DNA from: Microbacterium sp. BR1
GTDB lineage: Bacteria > Actinomycetota > Actinomycetes > Actinomycetales > Microbacteriaceae
NCBI RefSeq assembly: GCF_002812725.1
Contig: NZ_NMUN01000004.1
Location: 496,001-560,000, forward strand
Length of the DNA: 64,000 bases
Direction of reading: 5' to 3'
A program made the position numbers and the translations under genes. The notes beneath the pieces were generated by a model. That model saw nothing but the letters and a program-made list of their open reading frames with translations, made no database searches and was not told the origin of the DNA. Positions 56,240 through 64,000 of the stretch are shown here, piece after piece (position 1 is the first letter of the stretch; each line of letters opens with the position of its first letter).

Positions 56240-57093
56240 GCACGCTGACCAACACCACCCCGTCCGTGAAGACCCCGGCGGCGGCCGATCCCCACCTCCA
56301 CCTCAGCTTCGTGCGACTCGTGCGTTCCGAGTGGATCAAGTTCACGACTGTGCGTTCCACCTGGTGGTCCATCGCACTCGTCATCGTCCTCTCGGTCGGG
56401 CTGAGCCTGCTGATGGCCGCGTCGTTCGCGAGCTTCGCGACCGACAACGCCGAGGCCAGGATGCCACAGGGCAATGCCATCGCCGTCCAGGTGATCGTCT
56501 TCAGCACGGTTCTGACGCAGCTGCTCGCCGTGATCCTCGGCGCCATCACCGTCACGAGCGAATACTCGACCGGGATGATCCGCTCGACCCTGACGGCTGC
56601 GCCCGGGCGCGACGGCGCGATCCTCGCCAAGGCTCTCGTCGTCGGCGTGACGATGTTCGTCACGAGCGTCGTCGTGTTCGCCATCACGGCCATCGTGACG
56701 GGACCGATCCTGACCACCAATGCGCTCGACCTGAGCCAGCCCGACACCTCGCTGATGCCGCTGCTGGGCGCCGCGTTGTACCTGAGCCTGGTCGCGATGA
56801 TGGGTGTCGGGATCGGATTCGTCATCCGCAACGGCCCCGGCGCGCTCGCCGTCGGCATCGGACTGATCTTCGTCGCTCCGCTGCTGGTGAGCTTCTTCCC
56901 CCGGGTCGACAACTTCGCCTGGATCCACGACTTGGCGAGCTACCTCCCCTCGAACGCAGGCCAGTCGCTGTTCCTGACGGGTGGCATGTCGGGCACCGCG
57001 CTCGAGACGATTCCCGCGCTGATCACGATCGTGGCGTGGGCGGTTGCCGCGCTCGTCGGCGGAATCGCCGTCCTGAAAATGCGCGACGCGTAG
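56236..57093 (+). CDS. ABC-2-type permease
   Basis: 285 residues with about six spans. The start is cytosolic (LSFVRLVRSEWIKFTTVRSTWWSIAL, in segments), typical of ABC-2 export permeases, and TSEYSTGMIRSTL is the conserved coupling segment. Its start overlaps the ATPase stop (ATGA), so the two are made together. The kinase gene begins nine bases after its stop. Substrate not known; peptide antibiotics or lipids are common for this class. Confidence 0.9.
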   Translation: MSTLTNTTPSVKTPAAADPHLHLSFVRLVRSEWIKFTTVRSTWWSIALVIVLSVGLSLLMAASFASFATDNAEARMPQGNAIAVQVIVFSTVLTQLLAVILGAITVTSEYSTGMIRSTLTAAPGRDGAILAKALVVGVTMFVTSVVVFAITAIVTGPILTTNALDLSQPDTSLMPLLGAALYLSLVAMMGVGIGFVIRNGPGALAVGIGLIFVAPLLVSFFPRVDNFAWIHDLASYLPSNAGQSLFLTGGMSGTALETIPALITIVAWAVAALVGGIAVLKMRDA

Positions 57094-57102
57094 AGTCGAT
57101 CG

Positions 57103-58368
57103 ATGCCCGCAGCACGCGAACTCGTCCTCGGCCCGGGCACCCGCCCGGCCGAGGACGAGTTGCGTCTGCCACGGCCGCCGGGGGTCTTCCGTCGCTTCTG
57201 GGCGAGGCATCCGCTGTTCGCGGACATCCTGATCGCGATCGTCGCCTTCCTGCTGTCGGTGCCGACGCTGACGATCCGCTCGGCCCGCGCCGACCCGCCG
57301 ACGGGCGCCCTGCTCGCACTCATGATCGCGCTGGCGATCCTCGGATGCGTCGTTCTGCTGTGGCGCCGGCGCTGGCCGGTCGCCGTGTTCATCGTGACCT
57401 TGACCCCCGTGCTGCTCCTCGGTCCGGACGAGATCAACACGATCAACGGTCCGGCGACCGTCGTCGCCATCTATTCGGTGGCGGTGTACCGCAGCTCACG
57501 CGCGGCCTGGATCGCGCTCGGATCGGCCGCGATCGCGCTCGGCCTGAACATGTTCCTGCGTTCGCTGATGGGCTACAGCGACTTCACGCTTCTGCTCAAT
57601 ATCGCGATCAGCTTCGGCGTGAGCCTGCTGCTCGGGACGCTGATCGGCGTGAACGTCGGCAACCGCAAGCGTTATCTCGAGGCGCTGATCGACCGTTCGC
57701 GACAACTCCTCGTCGAACGCGACCAGCAGGCGCAACTCGCCGCCGCCGCCGAGCGCACCCGCATCGCCCGAGAGATGCACGACGTCGTCTCGCACTCCCT
57801 GACCGTCATCGTCGCCCTGTCCGAGGGCGCGAGCGTGACCGCCGACCCGCAGCGCTCGCGCGAGGCATCGCGCGCCGTTGCCGCAACCGCGCGCGATGCA
57901 CTCGTCGAGATGCGGATGATGCTCGGCGTGCTCCGCGACGAACGCCCCGGCTCCGCTCCCCTCGCGCCGATCGAGGACGGGTCGCTCGATGACCTCGTCG
58001 AATCGGCACGCAACGCGGGCTTCCCCGTGAGTCTCTCGGTGACCGGCGCGCCCGACTGCCCGCCCGTGGTGCGTCAGGCGGTGCGCCGCATCGTTCAAGA
58101 GGGGCTCACCAACGCGATGCGCTACGCACACGACCCCCGGTTCATCCGCGTCGAGGTCGTGCATACCCCGAATGAACTCACCCTGACGGTCGACAACGAC
58201 GGCTCACGCCCCGACGAGCCCTCGGGCGGCGGCGGCCTGGGGCTGATCGGCCTGCGCGAACGCCTCGCACACCTGGGCGGAAGGCTCGAGGCCGGCATGA
58301 ACTCACCCGACCAGTGGCGCCTCCGCGCCCGCATACCGCTGCATCCCCTGGAGCCCACACATGAGTGA
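57103..58368 (+). CDS. Sensor histidine kinase (HisKA_3, NarL-partner type)
   Basis: 421 residues. About four to five membrane spans with short loops (residues ~35-180) precede the HisKA_3 dimerisation helix RTRIAREMHDVVSHSLTVIV with phospho-acceptor His226 and a HATPase_c domain (LTVDNDGSRPDEPSGGGGLGLIGLRERL in segments). There is no large extracellular sensor, so it probably senses in or through the membrane, often via the adjacent ABC transporter. It overlaps the response regulator gene by 8 bp. Confidence 0.92.
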   Translation: MPAARELVLGPGTRPAEDELRLPRPPGVFRRFWARHPLFADILIAIVAFLLSVPTLTIRSARADPPTGALLALMIALAILGCVVLLWRRRWPVAVFIVTLTPVLLLGPDEINTINGPATVVAIYSVAVYRSSRAAWIALGSAAIALGLNMFLRSLMGYSDFTLLLNIAISFGVSLLLGTLIGVNVGNRKRYLEALIDRSRQLLVERDQQAQLAAAAERTRIAREMHDVVSHSLTVIVALSEGASVTADPQRSREASRAVAATARDALVEMRMMLGVLRDERPGSAPLAPIEDGSLDDLVESARNAGFPVSLSVTGAPDCPPVVRQAVRRIVQEGLTNAMRYAHDPRFIRVEVVHTPNELTLTVDNDGSRPDEPSGGGGLGLIGLRERLAHLGGRLEAGMNSPDQWRLRARIPLHPLEPTHE

Positions 58369-59035
58369 CCGCGCGCCCATCCGCATCCTTCTGGTCGACG
58401 ATCAACAACTCATCCGGATGGGCTTTCGCATGGTGCTCGAGGCCGATCCCGGCTTCGCCGTAGTGGGCGAGGCCTCCAACGGCGCGGAGGCCATTGAGGC
58501 CGTACGCGATCTCTCCCCCGACGTCGTGTTGATGGATGTACGGATGCCTCGGCTCGACGGCATCGCCGCGACAACCCAGATCGTTCAGCAGCACCCGGCG
58601 TCGCGCATCATCGTCCTGACGACCTTCGACCTGGACGAATACGCCTTCGGCGCGCTCGCCGCGGGGGCGAGCGGGTTCTTGCTGAAAGACGTGCAGGCGA
58701 CCGAGCTGACCGCCGCCATCCGGGCCGTTCATTCGGGCGACGCGACCCTGTCGCCTCGCGTGACACGCCGGATGCTGGAACTGTTCGGGCGACGCCTGCC
58801 GAACGCGGTCGGCGCCGGTGCCGATGACGCGGCACTCGCTACCCTGACGGACCGTGAACGCGATGTATTCGCCGCAATCGGCGCCGGGCTGACGAACACC
58901 GAGATCGCCGCCGCGCTGTTCGTGAGCGAATCGACGGTGAAGACCCATGTGGGGCGGGTGCTGGCCAAGATGGGCGCCCGAGACCGGGTCCAGGCCGTGA
59001 TCCTGGCGCACCGTCTCGGTGTCACGGCGATCTGA
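58361..59035 (+). CDS. LuxR/NarL-family response regulator
   Basis: 224 residues: receiver domain with DDQQLIRMGF, phospho-acceptor Asp59 (VVLMDVRMPRLDG) and the Lys in LLKDV, then a C-terminal LuxR helix-turn-helix (LTDRERDVFAAIGAGLTNTEIAAALFVSESTVKTHVGRVLAKMG in pieces). It is encoded with its kinase and should control the preceding ABC genes. No matching operator is obvious at the ABC promoter beyond the hairpin at 55242-55281. Confidence 0.93.
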   Translation: MSDRAPIRILLVDDQQLIRMGFRMVLEADPGFAVVGEASNGAEAIEAVRDLSPDVVLMDVRMPRLDGIAATTQIVQQHPASRIIVLTTFDLDEYAFGALAAGASGFLLKDVQATELTAAIRAVHSGDATLSPRVTRRMLELFGRRLPNAVGAGADDAALATLTDRERDVFAAIGAGLTNTEIAAALFVSESTVKTHVGRVLAKMGARDRVQAVILAHRLGVTAI

Positions 59036-59061
59036 TCCCGAATCGGGAGAGCGGCCGTCGA

Positions 59062-59074
59062 TAGAATCGGGACG
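59062..59074 (+). promoter_or_regulatory. Leaderless -10 box of the MscS gene (TAGAAT)
   Basis: TAGAAT at 59062-59067, seven bases before ATG 59075. Confidence 0.5.
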
Positions 59075-60232
59075 ATGCTCACCTCAGTCGACGAATCTGC
59101 CACCGGCCCGTGGGCAGACATCCTGGCGGATCTTCTGATCCTCCTTCGCGACATCGGGCTGGACCTCCTCGCGGTCGCCGGGGTCATCGTCGGCGCGCTC
59201 GTCCTAAGTTGGCTCCTCCGACTCGTCATCCGGCGGGTGGTGAACCGGATCGTCAACGGCGCGAAGGACAAGGCGAACGTCGATGACACCCAGGCGCTCG
59301 AGCGGTCGCCGCTCGCCGCCGTGCGCGTGGTACAACGCACGCGAACGCTCGGATCGATTCTCCAGAACATCGTCAATGTCGCGATCGGAATCGTCGCGAT
59401 CGTCCTGATCATCAACATCCTGGCGCCGGGCGTTCTGGGTTCGATCGCCCTACTCACGGCGGCCATCGGCGCGGGACTCGGCTTCGGCGCGCAGAACATC
59501 GTGAAGGACGTCCTGAACGGCATCTTCATCGTCGCCGAAGACCAGATCGGCATCGGCGATGTCGTCGACCTCGGTCTCGCGACGGGCATCGTCGAGTACG
59601 TCAGCGTCCGGATCACGCACGTGCGCGATGTGAACGGAACGCTCTGGTACGTCCGCAATGGCGAGATCACGCGCATCGGCAACATGTCGCAGGGCTGGTC
59701 GCGTGTCATCATCGACCTGGCCGTACCCGTCGACGCGGACATCGACGAGGTCGAGACGGCCATGCTCGAAGCCGCCAAGGACCTCGCGAAGGAACCGAAG
59801 TGGCGCACCCGCATCATCGAGAAGCCCGAGGTGTGGGGACTCGAGTCGGTGTCCGGCGATGCCCTCGTCATCCGGCTCGTGATGAAGACGCGAGCCAACG
59901 CGAAGGACGATGTCGCGCGCGAACTGCGTGTTCGGCTCAAGCGCGCCATCGACGCGATGGGCCTGACACTGCCGCAGCTCAACTCGATCGTGCTGACCGG
60001 ACTCGAGGGTGCGCAGCGCGTGCGCGGGGCGAACCCGCCCAAGACCCGTCCGACCCCGATCGCGGGCGAAGCCGCCCCCGTGCCGGAGCGGCCCGTGTGG
60101 AAGCCGAAGCGCACGCGCAAGTCAGCGCCCGCCACCGAGACGCCGTCCGCGCCGTCGCCGGGCGACAGCGCGCTCCCGGATGGCGCGAACCCCGACGACG
60201 ACACGAACCCGAAGACAGGCGGCACGATATGA
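59075..60232 (+). CDS. MscS-family mechanosensitive channel
   Basis: 385 residues. Two N-terminal spans precede the pore helix region AAIGAGLGFGAQNIVKDVLNGIFIVAEDQIGIGDVV, the signature of MscS TM3 and the beta domain. A soluble vestibule follows and the last ~60 residues are a Pro/Ala-rich disordered tail. It relieves turgor under osmotic downshock. The TGA stop overlaps the ATG of the globin gene (ATATGA), so the two are coupled. Confidence 0.92.
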   Translation: MLTSVDESATGPWADILADLLILLRDIGLDLLAVAGVIVGALVLSWLLRLVIRRVVNRIVNGAKDKANVDDTQALERSPLAAVRVVQRTRTLGSILQNIVNVAIGIVAIVLIINILAPGVLGSIALLTAAIGAGLGFGAQNIVKDVLNGIFIVAEDQIGIGDVVDLGLATGIVEYVSVRITHVRDVNGTLWYVRNGEITRIGNMSQGWSRVIIDLAVPVDADIDEVETAMLEAAKDLAKEPKWRTRIIEKPEVWGLESVSGDALVIRLVMKTRANAKDDVARELRVRLKRAIDAMGLTLPQLNSIVLTGLEGAQRVRGANPPKTRPTPIAGEAAPVPERPVWKPKRTRKSAPATETPSAPSPGDSALPDGANPDDDTNPKTGGTI

Positions 60233-60726
60233 CGGACGACACGGATGCTCCACCCCTGAGCTTCTACGACGAGGTCGGCGGTCACGAGACCTTCGTGCGC
60301 CTGGTCGACGGCTTCTACCGCGGTGTCGCCACCGACGACGTCCTCAAGCCCATGTATCCGGAAGAAGACCTCGGCCCCGCAGCGGAGCGTCTCACGATGT
60401 TCCTCGAGCAGTACTGGGGCGGACCGACGACCTACAGTGAGCGTCGCGGGCACCCGCGCCTGCGCGCCCGCCACAACGCCTTCCACGTCAACCCGGACGC
60501 GCGCGACCGCTGGCTGCGCCACATGCGGGCCTCGCTCGACGCGCTGGACCTGCCGCCGCTGCACGAAGCAACCCTGTGGGACTACCTCGAGCGCGCCGCG
60601 ATGGCTATGGTCAACACATTCGAGGCCGCACCGATCGGGCCGCCGAGCGGCGGCCGCACGGGGCTCACCGCGAGCGTTGCGGGCCCGCACCATCCGCCCG
60701 TCCCGAAACCGCCCGCGACAGACTGA
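60229..60726 (+). CDS. glbO: Group II truncated haemoglobin
   Basis: 165 residues. SFYDEVGGHETFVRLVDGFYRGVATDDVLKPMYPEEDL is the N-terminal part, with the CD/E Tyr-Trp features of trHbO (FLEQYWGGPTTYSERRGHPRL), and RHNAFHVNPDARDRWLRHM carries the proximal His. The C-terminal ~40 residues are a Pro/Gly-rich tail beyond the globin fold. It should bind O2 or NO; a role in oxygen or nitrosative chemistry is typical. It is coupled to the MscS gene, an arrangement with no clear functional link. Confidence 0.93.
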   Translation: MTDDTDAPPLSFYDEVGGHETFVRLVDGFYRGVATDDVLKPMYPEEDLGPAAERLTMFLEQYWGGPTTYSERRGHPRLRARHNAFHVNPDARDRWLRHMRASLDALDLPPLHEATLWDYLERAAMAMVNTFEAAPIGPPSGGRTGLTASVAGPHHPPVPKPPATD

Positions 60727-60766
60727 TCCACCACCACCCCGCTCACCCATCGACGAAGGAGTCGCC

Positions 60767-62431
60767 ATGGCCGGGACACCCCACACAACCGATGTTCTGG
60801 TGATCGGCTGGGGACTCGCCGGGCTGGTCGCGGCGGCACAGGCACTGGATGCGGGAAAGCGCGTCACGATCATCGATCAAGAGCCGCGCAGCAATCTCGG
60901 AGGCCAGGCCTGGTGGTCGTTCGGTGGCCTGTTCCTGGTCGACTCGCCCGAGCAGCGGCGCATGGGCATCAAGGATTCGCTCGCGCTCGCGCGCCAGGAC
61001 TGGTTCGGCACGGCCGGGTTCGACCGTGATGAGGATGCCTGGCCGCGGCGCTGGGCCGAGGCCTACGTGGAGTTCGCCGCCGGCGAGAAGCGCTCATGGC
61101 TGCGCGAGCTCGGCATCGGGCTCTTCCCGGTCGTGGGTTGGGCGGAGCGCGGTGGCTACACGGCCCTCGGTCCCGGCAACTCCGTGCCCCGGTTCCACAT
61201 CGCCTGGGGTACCGGCCCGGCCCTCGTCGCCGCGTTCCAGACGCGGATCGAGCGTGCCGAAGCCGAAGGACGCGCCACGGTCTTCGCGCGCCACCGAGTC
61301 ACAGACCTGGTGGCGCACGACGGCGTCATCGTCGGCGCGGCCGGCGAAGTCCTCGCGCCCTCGGGCTCCCCGCGAGGCGTGGTGACGTCCCGAGAGGTGA
61401 CCGGATCGTTCGAGATCACCGCGGGTGCGACGATCGTCGCCTCGGGCGGAATCGGTGGCAACCACGACCTCGTCCGCAGCCGCTGGCCGGAACGCCTCGG
61501 CGCTCCCCCGGCCCACATGCTCTCCGGCGTCCCCGTCTACGTCGACGGCGCAATGCTCGAGGTCTCGGAGCGCGTCGGTGCCCGCCAGATCAACGGGGAT
61601 CGCATGTGGCACTACGTCGAGGGGATCCAGAATTGGGATCCCATCTGGCCCGATCACGGCATCCGGATCCTTCCCGGACCATCATCGGTGTGGCTGGATG
61701 CGACGGGTCGGCGACTCCCCGCACCGCTGTTTCCCGGTTTCGACACCCTCGGAACGCTCGCCCACCTGCGCGCCACGGGACACGATCACTCCTGGTTCGT
61801 GCTCTCGCGCCGCGTCATCGAAAAGGAATTCGCCCTCTCGGGCAGCGAGCAGAATCCGGACCTCACGGGCAAGGATCTGGGCCTGCTCGTGCGTTCGCGC
61901 CTCGCGAAGGGTCCAACAGATCCGGTGCAGGCGTTCATGGATCGGGGCGCGGACTTCGTCGTTGCGGACACACTGGATCGCCTGCTCGCCGGAATGAATG
62001 CTCTGCCGGGCGGAGATGCTCTCGACCTCGCTCACGCGAAGAACGAGATCGAGGCGCGTGACCGCGAGATCGCCAACGAATTCACGAAGGACGCTCAGAT
62101 CGCGATGCTCCGGTCCGCCCGCGCGTATCGCGGCGACCGGCTGATCCGTACGGCGTCACCCCACCGCATCCTCGACCCCGCCGCCGGGCCGCTCGTCGCG
62201 GTCAAGCTGCACGTCGTGACGCGCAAGTCACTCGGCGGGATCGAGACGGATCTGCAGTCGCGGGCGCTCGGAGCGAGCGGCGAACCGGTTGCGGGCCTGT
62301 TCGCCGCGGGCGAGGCCAGCGGGTTCGGCGGCGGCGGCGTACACGGGTACCGCGCGCTCGAGGGCACGTTCCTCGGCGGATGCCTGTTCTCGGGGCGCGC
62401 GGCGGGTCGGGCGGCCGCGGCGTCCGTGTGA
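60767..62431 (+). CDS. FAD-binding dehydrogenase (KstD/fumarate reductase-like flavoprotein)
   Basis: 554 residues. The N-terminal dinucleotide fold DVLVIGWGLAGLVAAAQAL (9-27) and GGQAWWSFGGLF bind FAD, and GLFAAGEASGFGGGGVHGYRALEGTFLGG closes the FAD domain near the C-terminus. A cap domain lies between. The family resembles 3-ketosteroid-delta1-dehydrogenases and related oxidoreductases, but no steroid genes are near, so I keep the name general. ATG 60767 has GAAGGAG upstream. Confidence 0.87.
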   Translation: MAGTPHTTDVLVIGWGLAGLVAAAQALDAGKRVTIIDQEPRSNLGGQAWWSFGGLFLVDSPEQRRMGIKDSLALARQDWFGTAGFDRDEDAWPRRWAEAYVEFAAGEKRSWLRELGIGLFPVVGWAERGGYTALGPGNSVPRFHIAWGTGPALVAAFQTRIERAEAEGRATVFARHRVTDLVAHDGVIVGAAGEVLAPSGSPRGVVTSREVTGSFEITAGATIVASGGIGGNHDLVRSRWPERLGAPPAHMLSGVPVYVDGAMLEVSERVGARQINGDRMWHYVEGIQNWDPIWPDHGIRILPGPSSVWLDATGRRLPAPLFPGFDTLGTLAHLRATGHDHSWFVLSRRVIEKEFALSGSEQNPDLTGKDLGLLVRSRLAKGPTDPVQAFMDRGADFVVADTLDRLLAGMNALPGGDALDLAHAKNEIEARDREIANEFTKDAQIAMLRSARAYRGDRLIRTASPHRILDPAAGPLVAVKLHVVTRKSLGGIETDLQSRALGASGEPVAGLFAAGEASGFGGGGVHGYRALEGTFLGGCLFSGRAAGRAAAASV

Positions 62432-62457
62432 CACTGCCGCCGCGGAACGCTGCTTCG

Positions 62458-63099
62458 TCAGACGGCGAGCGTCGCGCCGCGCACCAGAACGTGGCCGCGC
62501 GCGAAACTCAGTCGAGCCCATGCGCCCGACGAGAGCAGCTGCACCTGTTCGGATCCCACGATGAAGCCGAGCGCGACGGCGGCGAAACCCGCGCCGAGCG
62601 GAACGCCCGCCCAGGCTTCGACAGGTTCGCCCCAGACGGACGAACGGACGCGCTGGATAGCCTCGGCGCCCGCGTCGGTCGGCACGAGCTCGGCGACCCG
62701 GGCCATCCCCTCGTGTGCACGAGCCGCGACATCCGCGCTCTCGATCGTTCGCACGGGCGTCCATCCGCCGCGCGGGGCCGAGATGCCCGCCCACGTGGCG
62801 CGCACGGCTGTCGGGGGCAGCTGAGCCGCCGTTGCGTCGGCCCCGTCTGCCGTGACGCTCGACGCCGTGACCACGAGATCACACACGAGTTCGGGATCGA
62901 CCGGGAGCGCGCGCAGCGCGAGGATCGTCGGCGTCCGGTCGAGCAGACCGCGCGGCACCAGAATCGGCGCCCACATCGCGAGTTTGCCGCCGGATGCCTC
63001 GAGCCGCACCTCGGGGTCGCTCAGGCGAGAGGCACGAGACGCAAAGGTGAGGAAGTCGTCGCGCGCCTCGTAGTCGGGGAATCTGAGGGTCTGCGGCAT
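62458..63099 (-). CDS. Conserved-looking hypothetical protein
   Basis: 213 residues, no family recognised with confidence. Strand-rich parts (KLAMWAPILVPRGLLDRTPTIL, VRLEASGGK) alternate with loops; there is no signal peptide, membrane span or metal motif. The N-terminal MPQTLRFPDYEARDDFLTFASRASR and an Ala/Gly-rich C-terminal sheet suggest a soluble beta protein. It is divergent from tesB and shares an overlapping -10 region with it, so the two may be expressed in balance. High third-position GC supports a real gene. Confidence 0.7.
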   Translation of the reverse strand: MPQTLRFPDYEARDDFLTFASRASRLSDPEVRLEASGGKLAMWAPILVPRGLLDRTPTILALRALPVDPELVCDLVVTASSVTADGADATAAQLPPTAVRATWAGISAPRGGWTPVRTIESADVAARAHEGMARVAELVPTDAGAEAIQRVRSSVWGEPVEAWAGVPLGAGFAAVALGFIVGSEQVQLLSSGAWARLSFARGHVLVRGATLAV

Positions 63100-63117
63100 C
63101 CCCTCTAAGCTATCAAC
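63100..63117. promoter_or_regulatory. Overlapping divergent -10 boxes (62458-63099 gene and tesB)
   Basis: On the plus strand TAAGCT (63106-63111) lies six bases before the GTG at 63118. On the minus strand TAGCTT (complement of 63107-63112) lies seven bases before the ATG at 63099. The two boxes share five bases, so one polymerase excludes the other. Confidence 0.5.
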
Positions 63118-63153
63118 GTGGCGGCGCCCCGGCCGCCGGAGGACTTCTCGTGA
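63118..63153 (+). CDS. Putative leaderless 11-codon ORF overlapping the tesB start
   Basis: GTG 63118 to TGA 63151-63153 encodes MAAPRPPEDFS. It follows a -10 box by six bases and its stop overlaps the tesB GTG as GTGA. GGAGGA at 63137-63142 lies inside it. Geometry matches the pepN case and suggests translation coupling. Confidence 0.45.
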   Translation: MAAPRPPEDFS

Positions 63154-64000
63154 CCGATCCCGCCGTTACCGCACCATCCACCGGCGACCCGGTCGACCGC
63201 TTCCTGAGCGTCATGTCGCTGCGCGGCGGCGAGGCCCGGACGACCGAGGACATCTTCGTCGGGCAATCGGAGCCGATGCCCGGCGGCCGCGTCTTCGGCG
63301 GGCAGGTGCTCGGTCAGGCCGTGATCGCCGCGCAGCGCACGGTTCCCGAAGAGCGGGTCGCGCACTCCCTGCACGGCTATTTTCTGCGGCCGGGCGACTC
63401 GCTCAGGCCCATCACCTTCTCTGTCGATCGCATCAACGATGCACGGTCGTTCTCTGCCCGCCGCATCCAGGCATTTCAGGAGGGCGAGCCGATCTTCTCG
63501 ATGATCGCATCGTTCCAGACGCCCGACGCCGGGCTCGAACACGCCACCCCGATGCCCGAGGGCGTTCCAGAACCGGAATCACTGACCGAGTTTCCGCCCG
63601 GCGCCGACCTGGTTCATCCGATGTCGACGCGAATGCTGACGGATCGCCCGGTCGAGGTACGGCACGTCCTGCCCGCGATCTATGCGCAGGCGGATCCCGA
63701 CGCACGGCCTCAGAACTCCGCGTGGGTGAGGATTCGTCGACGACTGCCGGATGACCCCGCGCTGCACCGCGCGGCGCTCGCCTACATCTCCGACCACACG
63801 ATTCAGGAGTCGGTCCTGCGCGCCCACGGAATCGCGTGGACGCGGCCCGGCATCAAGATCGCGAGCCTGGATTCTGCACTCTGGTGGCATCGACGCGCCC
63901 GCGTCGACGAGTGGTTGCTGTACGTGCAGGAATCGCCGAGTGCGAGCAGCGGCCGAGGACTCGCGACCGGGCGCATCTACACACGCGACGGGCTCCTCGT
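63150..64000 (+). CDS. tesB: Acyl-CoA thioesterase II (TesB type), 3' end outside window
   Basis: The frame is open from GTG 63150 to the window edge, giving ~283 residues. It has the double-hotdog TesB layout: GGRVFGGQVLGQAVIAAQRTV in the first hotdog, SLHGYFLRPGD, then YISDHTIQES (catalytic Asp), SLDSALWWHRRARVDEWLLYVQESPSASSGRGLATGRIYTRDG in segments (catalytic Ser/Thr and final strand). It hydrolyses medium- to long-chain acyl-CoA. Only the last few residues and the stop are missing. It is coupled to an 11-codon upstream ORF and divergent from a gene of unknown function. Confidence 0.93.
   Translation, partial: MTDPAVTAPSTGDPVDRFLSVMSLRGGEARTTEDIFVGQSEPMPGGRVFGGQVLGQAVIAAQRTVPEERVAHSLHGYFLRPGDSLRPITFSVDRINDARSFSARRIQAFQEGEPIFSMIASFQTPDAGLEHATPMPEGVPEPESLTEFPPGADLVHPMSTRMLTDRPVEVRHVLPAIYAQADPDARPQNSAWVRIRRRLPDDPALHRAALAYISDHTIQESVLRAHGIAWTRPGIKIASLDSALWWHRRARVDEWLLYVQESPSASSGRGLATGRIYTRDGLL

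Overview
The window is a contiguous stretch of chromosome from a high-GC Gram-positive actinobacterium, most likely a member of Microbacteriaceae close to Microbacterium. This rests on very high GC, GTG starts, actinobacterial markers (rbpA, pdtaR with an ANTAR domain, pafBC, helY) and the order trpA-lgt-gltB-gltD-pyk-tRNA-pdtaR-polA. No insertion sequence, prophage, rRNA or CRISPR array is visible. The edges cut trpA (left, 3' end only) and a TesB-type thioesterase (right, 5' part only).

Layout. 1-16 kb is metabolic core: end of tryptophan synthesis, lipoprotein lipidation (lgt), glutamate synthase (gltBD), pyruvate kinase, tRNA-Leu(CAA), an antiterminator response regulator, a thioesterase, DNA polymerase I, a DUF885 hydrolase and a flavin monooxygenase-like protein. 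16-28 kb is more accessory: an SGNH hydrolase, secreted and lipoprotein genes, a DHFR-like protein, a HelR-type RNA polymerase rescue ATPase behind a rifamycin-associated element, a GntR regulator, a candidate dif site at 22341-22368, a translationally coupled molybdoenzyme/flavoprotein/Cys4 cassette, an AEC transporter, an HdeD-like protein and an SDR. 26.7-29.5 kb holds NfeD-SPFH, a phosphodiesterase and rbpA. 29.5-39.5 kb is a long leftward block: lnt, helY, tatC, tatA, pafC, pafB, an FKBP lipoprotein, trmI and a HAD phosphatase. It resembles the actinobacterial Pup-proteasome neighbourhood, but without mpa, dop, pup, prcBA or pafA. 39.5-50 kb mixes PAC2, GNAT, uppP, an M20 peptidase, tRNA-Leu(GAG), prfC, a VIT-type transporter, a helicase, a second SGNH hydrolase and a TrmH methyltransferase. 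50-64 kb holds ArsR-SulP, pepN, a repeat-rich intergenic region, an ABC exporter with its two-component system, an MscS channel, a truncated haemoglobin, an FAD dehydrogenase, an unknown protein and tesB.

How genes connect. lgt and lnt are the first and last steps of lipoprotein maturation, and several lipoproteins are encoded here. HelR and RbpA both act on RNA polymerase and are linked to rifamycin tolerance. helR carries a rifamycin-associated palindrome, and rbpA carries a textbook SigR/SigH promoter (GGGAAT-N18-GTT). A recurring -10 hexamer (TANNNT) lies 6-9 nt before many start codons, which indicates widespread leaderless transcription. In three places (gltB, pepN, tesB) a short upstream reading frame ends at or overlaps the main start.

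The observations I rate highest are the candidate dif site, the RAE-helR pair, the coupled molybdenum redox cassette with its tandem dyads, the missing proteasome module and the palindromic repeat cluster after pepN. All calls come from reading the sequence; no database search was run.
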